Under the pieces are notes generated by a model, which was given only the letters and a program-made list of their open reading frames with translations, did no database searches and was not told the DNA's origin. Positions 59,497-64,000 of a stretch of 64,000 nt of DNA are shown piece after piece. The translations under genes were made by a program, and so were the position numbers. The DNA lies in assembly GCF_026627505.1 (NCBI RefSeq), contig NZ_JAPNLK010000040.1, positions 1 to 64,000 on the forward strand, read 5' to 3'. Within the stretch, counting starts at the first letter, position 1. Each line of letters opens with the position of its first letter. Source of the stretch: Streptomyces sp. H27-H5. GTDB taxonomy: Bacteria; Actinomycetota; Actinomycetes; Streptomycetales; Streptomycetaceae.

Positions 59497-60003
59497 GTGA
59501 GCTCCCAGCGCGTCATTGTGGTGATGGGTGTGGCCGGCACGGGCAAGACGACCGTGGGCCGGCTGCTCGCGGAGGCCCTCCGTGTCCCCTACGCCGAGGG
59601 CGACGCCTTCCACCCGGAAGCCAACGTCGCCAAGATGTCGGCGGGCACCCCGCTGGACGACGCGGACCGGTGGCCGTGGTTGGACGCCATCGGCGAGTGG
59701 ATCCGTCGCGGCGCGGACCTGGAGGGCGGGATCGTCGCGGCCCCGTCCCTCAAGCGTTCCTACCGCGATCGGTTGCGGAGCTTCGCCCCCGGGGTCGTCT
59801 TCGTCCATCTCACCGGCGAACGCCCCCTGATCGAGCGGCGGATGGCGGAGCGCAAGGGGCACTTCATGCCCACCACCCTGCTCGACTCGCAGTTCGCGAC
59901 GCTCGAACCCCTCCAGCCGGACGAACTCGGCGTCGCCGTCGATGTCCGCGGCACTCCCGAGGAGATCACCCGACGGGCGCTGGAGGCCCTGCACCGACTC
60001 TGA
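59497..60003 (+). CDS. gntK: Gluconokinase
   Basis: A 168-residue P-loop kinase phosphorylating gluconate to 6-phosphogluconate for the pentose phosphate pathway. Walker A is MGVAGTGKTTVGRLLAEAL. The substrate-binding segment is AEGDAFHPEANVAKMSAGTPLDDADRWPWL, and LTGERPLIERRMAERKGHFM is the lid. Full length for the GntK family. GTG 59497 follows GCGAGG at seven bases. Earlier in-frame starts lie over the operator region. It is transcribed together with the permease downstream. Confidence 0.95.
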   Translation: MSSQRVIVVMGVAGTGKTTVGRLLAEALRVPYAEGDAFHPEANVAKMSAGTPLDDADRWPWLDAIGEWIRRGADLEGGIVAAPSLKRSYRDRLRSFAPGVVFVHLTGERPLIERRMAERKGHFMPTTLLDSQFATLEPLQPDELGVAVDVRGTPEEITRRALEALHRL

Positions 60004-60178
60004 TCCGAGGGGATCCCGGAGCCACCGCACGGCCCGTCCGCGGGCCCCGCACGCCCTCCCCCGGGCCGCCGCATGCCCGCGAGCCGGCCACCGGGCTCCT
60101 CGGGACACCCCGCCGTACCCGACATCACGCAGCACCACCCACCGCCACTGAAGAGCCACGAGTTAAGGAACCGTCACC

Positions 60179-61576
60179 GTGACCGGTCTCAGCGTCGAGA
60201 CACTGGCAGCGGCCGCCCCCGGACCCATCACCTCGGCCGGGCACGCCCAGCTGGGCGTGGCCGTCCTCGCGGGCATCGCCGTCATCGTCCTGCTCATCAC
60301 CCGCTTCAAGCTGCACGCCTTCCTGGCCCTCACCGTGGGCTCACTCGCCCTCGGTTCGTTCGCGGGCGCCCCGCCGGCGAAGACCATCGCCAGTTTCACC
60401 GCCGGCCTCGGCGCCACGGTCGCCGGTGTCGGCGTACTCATCGCGCTCGGCGCCATCCTCGGGAAACTGCTCGCCGACTCGGGCGGCGCCGACGAGATCG
60501 TGGACACGATCCTGGCGCGCGCCAAGGGGCGGGCGATGCCCTGGGCCATGGTGCTGATCGCCTCCGTGATCGGGCTCCCGCTCTTCTTCGAGGTCGGGAT
60601 CGTGCTCCTGATCCCCGTGGTGCTGCTCGTCGCCAAACGCGGCAACTACTCCCTGATGCGGATCGGCATCCCGGCCCTCGCCGGACTCTCCGTGATGCAC
60701 GGGCTGATACCCCCGCACCCGGGCCCGCTCGTCGCCATCGACGCGCTCCACGCGAACCTGGGCGTCACCCTCGCCCTCGGAGTGGTCGTCGCCGTCCCGA
60801 CGGTGATCATCGCCGGCCCGCTCTTCTCCCGGTACGCCGCCCGTTGGGTGGACATCCCCGCGCCGGAACACATGGTCCCGCAGCGCCCGTCGGCCGAGTT
60901 GGAACACCGCCCGCGGTTCGGGGCGACCGTGTTCACCGTGCTCCTCCCCGTGGCCCTGATGCTGGTCAAGGCGCTCGTCGACATCGTGGTCAACGACCCC
61001 GACAACGGTGTCCAGCGCGTCACGGACGTGGCCGGCTCACCGCTGATCGCGCTCCTCGCGGCCGTGCTGGTGGGCATGTTCACCCTCGGCAGGGCGGCCG
61101 GCTTCACCAAGGAGCGGCTCTCGTCCACGGTGGAGAAGTCCCTGGCCCCGATCGCCGGCATCCTGCTGATCGTGGGCGCGGGAGGCGGCTTCAAGCAGAC
61201 CCTCATCGACGCCGGAGTCGGCCAGATGATCCTGGAGCTCTCCGAGAGCTGGGCCGTTCCCACGCTGCTCCTGGCCTGGCTCATCGCGGTGATCATCCGC
61301 CTGGCCACCGGCTCGGCGACGGTGGCCACGATCTCCGCGGCCGGCCTGGTGGCCCCCCTCGCCGCCGGCTCGTCGACCACGGAGACCGCCTTGCTGGTGC
61401 TGGCGATCGGGGCGGGCTCGCTGTTCTTCAGCCATGTCAACGACGCCGGGTTCTGGCTGGTCAAGGAGTACTTCGGGATGACCGTCGGGCAGACCGTCAA
61501 GACCTGGTCGGTGATGGAGACCATCATCTCGGTGGTCGGCCTGGGCTTCGTCCTCCTGCTGTCCCTCGTCCTCTGA
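60179..61576 (+). CDS. gntP: GntP-family gluconate permease
   Basis: A 465-residue proton symporter with about twelve to fourteen transmembrane helices, importing gluconate. Family features include GVGVLIALGAILGKLLADSGGA, IGLPLFFEVGIVLLIPV, MHGLIPPHPGPLVAI, and the closing SHVNDAGFWLVKEYFGMT. GTG 60179 follows AAGGAA. It lies 175 bp after gntK; that gap shows no gene. Completes the gntR-gntK-gntP cassette. Confidence 0.95.
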   Translation: MTGLSVETLAAAAPGPITSAGHAQLGVAVLAGIAVIVLLITRFKLHAFLALTVGSLALGSFAGAPPAKTIASFTAGLGATVAGVGVLIALGAILGKLLADSGGADEIVDTILARAKGRAMPWAMVLIASVIGLPLFFEVGIVLLIPVVLLVAKRGNYSLMRIGIPALAGLSVMHGLIPPHPGPLVAIDALHANLGVTLALGVVVAVPTVIIAGPLFSRYAARWVDIPAPEHMVPQRPSAELEHRPRFGATVFTVLLPVALMLVKALVDIVVNDPDNGVQRVTDVAGSPLIALLAAVLVGMFTLGRAAGFTKERLSSTVEKSLAPIAGILLIVGAGGGFKQTLIDAGVGQMILELSESWAVPTLLLAWLIAVIIRLATGSATVATISAAGLVAPLAAGSSTTETALLVLAIGAGSLFFSHVNDAGFWLVKEYFGMTVGQTVKTWSVMETIISVVGLGFVLLLSLVL

Positions 61577-61601
61577 ACCCGGCGGGCGGCCACCCGGCCG
61601 G

Positions 61602-61811
61602 TCAGGCGTGGGGTCGGCCGTCGAGCTGCGCGGCCGCCAGGGCGAATCCGCCCGCGGCGGTGGCGCAGCGCTCCGCGAGGACGGCGACCTCGGCGCGGAA
61701 GGCCTCGGCCCCCGGGCCCTGGTCGCGCAGGTCCTCGGCGGCGGCCCGCAATCGCCGCGCGTGTGAGCGCAGGACGGCGCAGTGCGTGCGCAGGGCGGTG
61801 GTGTCGGTCAT
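61602..61811 (-). CDS. Small helical protein, WXG100-like in size
   Basis: A 69-residue protein of two amphipathic helices (TALRTHCAVLRSHARRLRAA and AFRAEVAVLAERCATAAGGF), reminiscent in length and design of type VII secretion-associated small helical proteins, though without a clear WXG motif. ATG 61811 overlaps the upstream gene stop by four bases (ATGA), so it is coupled to the hydrolase-like protein. Function unknown. Confidence 0.6.
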   Translation of the reverse strand: MTDTTALRTHCAVLRSHARRLRAAAEDLRDQGPGAEAFRAEVAVLAERCATAAGGFALAAAQLDGRPHA

Positions 61812-63043
61812 CGGGACCACTCCTCGCCGTCGTGGATCCGGACCAGCCGGCTGTCCGTGATCCGGCTCCGGAAGCGGGTCGGCGAGGCGTGCGCGGGGCG
61901 CCGGGAGCGCTGTCCGTACGCGCCGGTCAGGCGGAACACCCGGGTCCGAGGGTCGACGGGGCGTCGCGCGGCGCCCCGGGAGTCCACGGCGAAAACGTGC
62001 GTGACCGGGTAGACGGTGGTGAAGTCCCGGCTCCCGGCGAGGTGGAGGGCGGTGCTCCCGCCCAGGCCCCGTCCGAACAGCGCGAGTTCGGTGCCGGAGG
62101 GCACGAGGGCGCGGACGGCCCGGGCGACCGCGTGCGCGTACGGGATCTCCGGTCCGTCGGCCACCGCGTGAACATCGACCCCGGCGGGCGTCGTGCCCGC
62201 CCCGGGCGCCCCCGGTGGTTCGGCGAGGTGGATGACGTACCGGAGGGCTCCGTCCGGGCCGACGACCTGCTGGACGAGGAGGGTTCCGTCGGGGTCGAGC
62301 GAGGCGAGGTTGCGCACGCATCCGGCGACGGTGCCGCTGGTGTCGAGCCGGTCGAGGATCCCGTCGGGGTGGTCGGGCGCCTCGGCGGGGCGGGGGCTCC
62401 GGGCGAAGAAGGCGCGTGCGGCGGCGCCGAGACCGAGCAGGGGTTCGGCCGGCATCGCCCGTCCGGTGGCGATCTGCCAACCGGCGTGGTCGTTGAAGGG
62501 GTTCTCGTCGGTCAGCGCGTGCCAGGCGAGGAGGTCCGCGAAGGACGGGGACAGCAGCGTGAAGGCGCGTTCGGCGCCCCTGACCCGCATCATCTCGCGG
62601 AACAGCCGCACGCCCTCGGCCTGCCGCCCCTCCTCGACCGCCTTGAGGATCGCCGCCGCGTCCGGATCGGCGAGCAGTTCCGGCCGGCCCGCGCCGGCCG
62701 CCCGGATCCGGGCCTTGAGACCGCAGACGGCGAGGCTGACGGCGAGGCTCTCGCGGCCGGCGAGGACCCCGGCGAGCCACCCGGCCCGGGCGACGCCCCG
62801 GCCACGCGGCGCCCAGCCGAGTCCCGCCGGGTCGGTCAGGGTGCGCAGCAGGGTGCGCCAGCCGAGCCGGCGGGGGCCGCCCCGGCCGAGCGCGCCGGCC
62901 GTCAGGCGCCCGCCGAGGGCCAGTTCGGAGGCGTGGCGGGCGGCTTCGCCGACGGCGTCGGCGGCCTCCGCCAGTTCGCGGCACACGGCGTGGAGCGGTT
63001 CGGGATCCGGGTCGGTGGACGCGGTGGTCGCGGCGTCGGACAT
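61808..63043 (-). CDS. Putative alpha/beta-hydrolase-like protein, unknown function
   Basis: A 411-residue protein of mixed architecture. Residues 1-190 are helical and Ala-rich (EPLHAVCRELAEAADAVGEA). The C-terminal half has strands and LALFGRGLGGSTALHLAGS, resembling the nucleophile elbow of alpha/beta hydrolases but with Gly-Leu-Gly-Gly-Ser in place of GxSxG, then TTVYPVTHVFAVDSRGA. This layout recalls the helical plus alpha/beta proteins of actinobacterial ESX-type loci. ATG 63043 follows CGAGGAA. No confident family. Confidence 0.65.
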   Translation of the reverse strand: MSDAATTASTDPDPEPLHAVCRELAEAADAVGEAARHASELALGGRLTAGALGRGGPRRLGWRTLLRTLTDPAGLGWAPRGRGVARAGWLAGVLAGRESLAVSLAVCGLKARIRAAGAGRPELLADPDAAAILKAVEEGRQAEGVRLFREMMRVRGAERAFTLLSPSFADLLAWHALTDENPFNDHAGWQIATGRAMPAEPLLGLGAAARAFFARSPRPAEAPDHPDGILDRLDTSGTVAGCVRNLASLDPDGTLLVQQVVGPDGALRYVIHLAEPPGAPGAGTTPAGVDVHAVADGPEIPYAHAVARAVRALVPSGTELALFGRGLGGSTALHLAGSRDFTTVYPVTHVFAVDSRGAARRPVDPRTRVFRLTGAYGQRSRRPAHASPTRFRSRITDSRLVRIHDGEEWSR

Positions 63044-63160
63044 GGGTTCCTCGTGGGGTCGGTACGGCGGGCGGGCGACGGGGCCGGGCGGCTGTGGCAC
63101 GGGGGGGGCGCCAGCGGGGCGGGTCGGCGGCGGTGCACGTGCCGGGGGGCACGGTCGGGA

Positions 63161-64000
63161 TCAGCGGCGGGTGATCGTGAGCCGGATCCGTCTCGGGTCC
63201 AGCGCCGAGGGCAGCGGACCCATCGGATCCAGGGCCGGTCTGCCGTCCCGGACGCGGTGCCCGCGCAGCAGTTCGGCGCAGAACGCGGCCACGACGAGCA
63301 GGCCCAGCCGGTCTCCGGGGCAGCGGCCGGCCCCGTGGCCGAAGGGGGCCATCCGGAGGTCCTCGCGGGACCCCGGGGAGGCCCACCTCCCGGGTACGAA
63401 CACGTCCGCGGCGGGCACGTGCTCGGGGTCGCGCTGGTGGAACAGCGCGGGCAGGAGCACGGGGGTCCCCGCCGGGTGACGCACGCCCCGCCACTCGGTC
63501 TCGGTCCGGGTGACCCGGACCAGGTCGGGCACCGCCGGGTAGAGGCGCAGCGTTTCCTGGACGCAGGCCCGCAGCCGGGGCAGTTCGCCCTTGGCGGCGT
63601 CGCCGGACCGGGCCTCGGCGGAGGCCGCGTCCTGTTCGGCGGGGTGGGCGGCGAGGAGCAGCAGGGTGCGCAGCAGGGTCGCGGGGACGGCGTCCAGGGC
63701 CTGTAGCCAGTGGAGGGCCTGGCCGATGGGGTCGAGGGTGCCGTCGGGGTCGGGGTGCCGGCGGGCCCGCCCGACGAGGGTGTAGGGCTCGGCGGCGGCG
63801 GCGTACCGGGCGATGCGCGCGCCCGCCTTCTCGTGGAGGCTCTCGGCGGCGCGGTTCCTGCGGGGCGCCCTGCGCTCGCCGCCGGCGTCGAGCCGGTCGA
63901 GCCAGCCGGCGAGTTCCTCGTCCCCGGCGGCCGTGTCGCCGAGCACCATGCGGCGGGCGGCCCGGGTGACGGCGTGTCGGGCGCGGGCGAGTCCGAGGGG
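63161..64000 (-). CDS. Cytochrome P450, 5' end beyond the window
   Basis: The C-terminal ~279 residues of a P450 monooxygenase; the frame is open to the right edge. Visible landmarks: the I-helix region ALHWLQALDAVPATLLRTLL, the K-helix ExxR in VQETLRLYP, and the heme loop FGHGAGRCPGDRLG with the axial Cys. The classic acidic-Thr pair of the I helix is not obvious (AVPATLLR). Substrate unknown. It lies upstream of the hydrolase-like pair on the same strand, with a 117-bp gap. Confidence 0.9.
   Translation of the reverse strand, partial: PLGLARARHAVTRAARRMVLGDTAAGDEELAGWLDRLDAGGERRAPRRNRAAESLHEKAGARIARYAAAAEPYTLVGRARRHPDPDGTLDPIGQALHWLQALDAVPATLLRTLLLLAAHPAEQDAASAEARSGDAAKGELPRLRACVQETLRLYPAVPDLVRVTRTETEWRGVRHPAGTPVLLPALFHQRDPEHVPAADVFVPGRWASPGSREDLRMAPFGHGAGRCPGDRLGLLVVAAFCAELLRGHRVRDGRPALDPMGPLPSALDPRRIRLTITRR

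Noticed and set aside
1..64000. CRISPR arrays, tRNA/rRNA genes, riboswitches and replication origins.
   Set aside because: No regularly spaced direct repeats, cloverleaf-like sequences, conserved rRNA segments or DnaA-box clusters were noticed on reading through; a dedicated covariance-model scan could still find small RNAs.

Overview
This 64 kb window has very high GC content, GC-biased third codon positions, frequent GTG/TTG starts and closely packed genes of recognisably streptomycete families: SigB/F-type sigma factor, VanZ, DUF350, UTRA-type GntR regulators, paired LuxR two-component systems, secreted glycoside hydrolases, and a MerR regulator fused to a DNA polymerase III beta-clamp-like domain. 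It is most likely a Streptomyces chromosome, in an accessory or arm-proximal part. No rRNA, tRNA or CRISPR array was seen.

Layout. 0-5.5 kb: the tail of an IS630-type transposase, a decayed carboxylesterase, a beta-lactamase-fold serine hydrolase, a secreted M64 metallopeptidase, an XRE-TPR regulator and an Imm5-like protein. 5.5-11.2 kb: a large secreted GH31 enzyme with two sugar-binding modules, then an NAD-dependent DNA ligase. 11.3-15.7 kb: a two-component pair divergent from an MMPL exporter, with a perfect 22-bp inverted repeat between them. 15.7-18.6 kb: a glycine betaine-type ABC transporter (fused permease/binding protein plus CBS-containing ATPase). 18.9-21.0 kb: VanZ, sigma factor and a winged-helix regulator. 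21.1-26.0 kb: polysaccharide and aminosugar genes (CBM3-GH16 and GH20) with two UTRA GntR regulators and candidate operators. 26.2-29.3 kb: two divergent NRPS-independent siderophore (IucA/IucC) synthetases. 29.3-34.7 kb: methyltransferase, FAD oxidase, secreted serine peptidase, an HXXEE protein and an AEC transporter. 34.9-39.9 kb: two small genes, a second two-component system, an alpha/beta hydrolase and a membrane acyltransferase. 40.2-44.6 kb: DUF350, a GNAT/ATP-grasp fusion and a degenerate adenylation-domain protein with a membrane tail. 44.8-47.2 kb: an ABC exporter under a MerR-type leaderless promoter, then a VOC protein.

The most interesting locus is 47.3-55.7 kb. A tightly coupled minus-strand operon encodes a macro-domain protein, an Xre/MbcA/ParS-type antitoxin, a RES-domain NAD+ phosphorylase toxin and a 1337-residue helical-repeat CHAT protease. 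It converges, with only 25 bp between the stops, on a caspase-like peptidase gene. NAD+-consuming toxin, ADP-ribose-binding module and two caspase-clan peptidases together look like a conflict or programmed-dormancy system. The components are recognisable; the combination as one system is my inference.

56-64 kb: the MerR/beta-clamp fusion with its own leaderless promoter, the remnants of two broken genes, a gluconate cassette (gntR divergent from gntK-gntP), a hydrolase-like/small helical protein pair, and the 3' part of a cytochrome P450.
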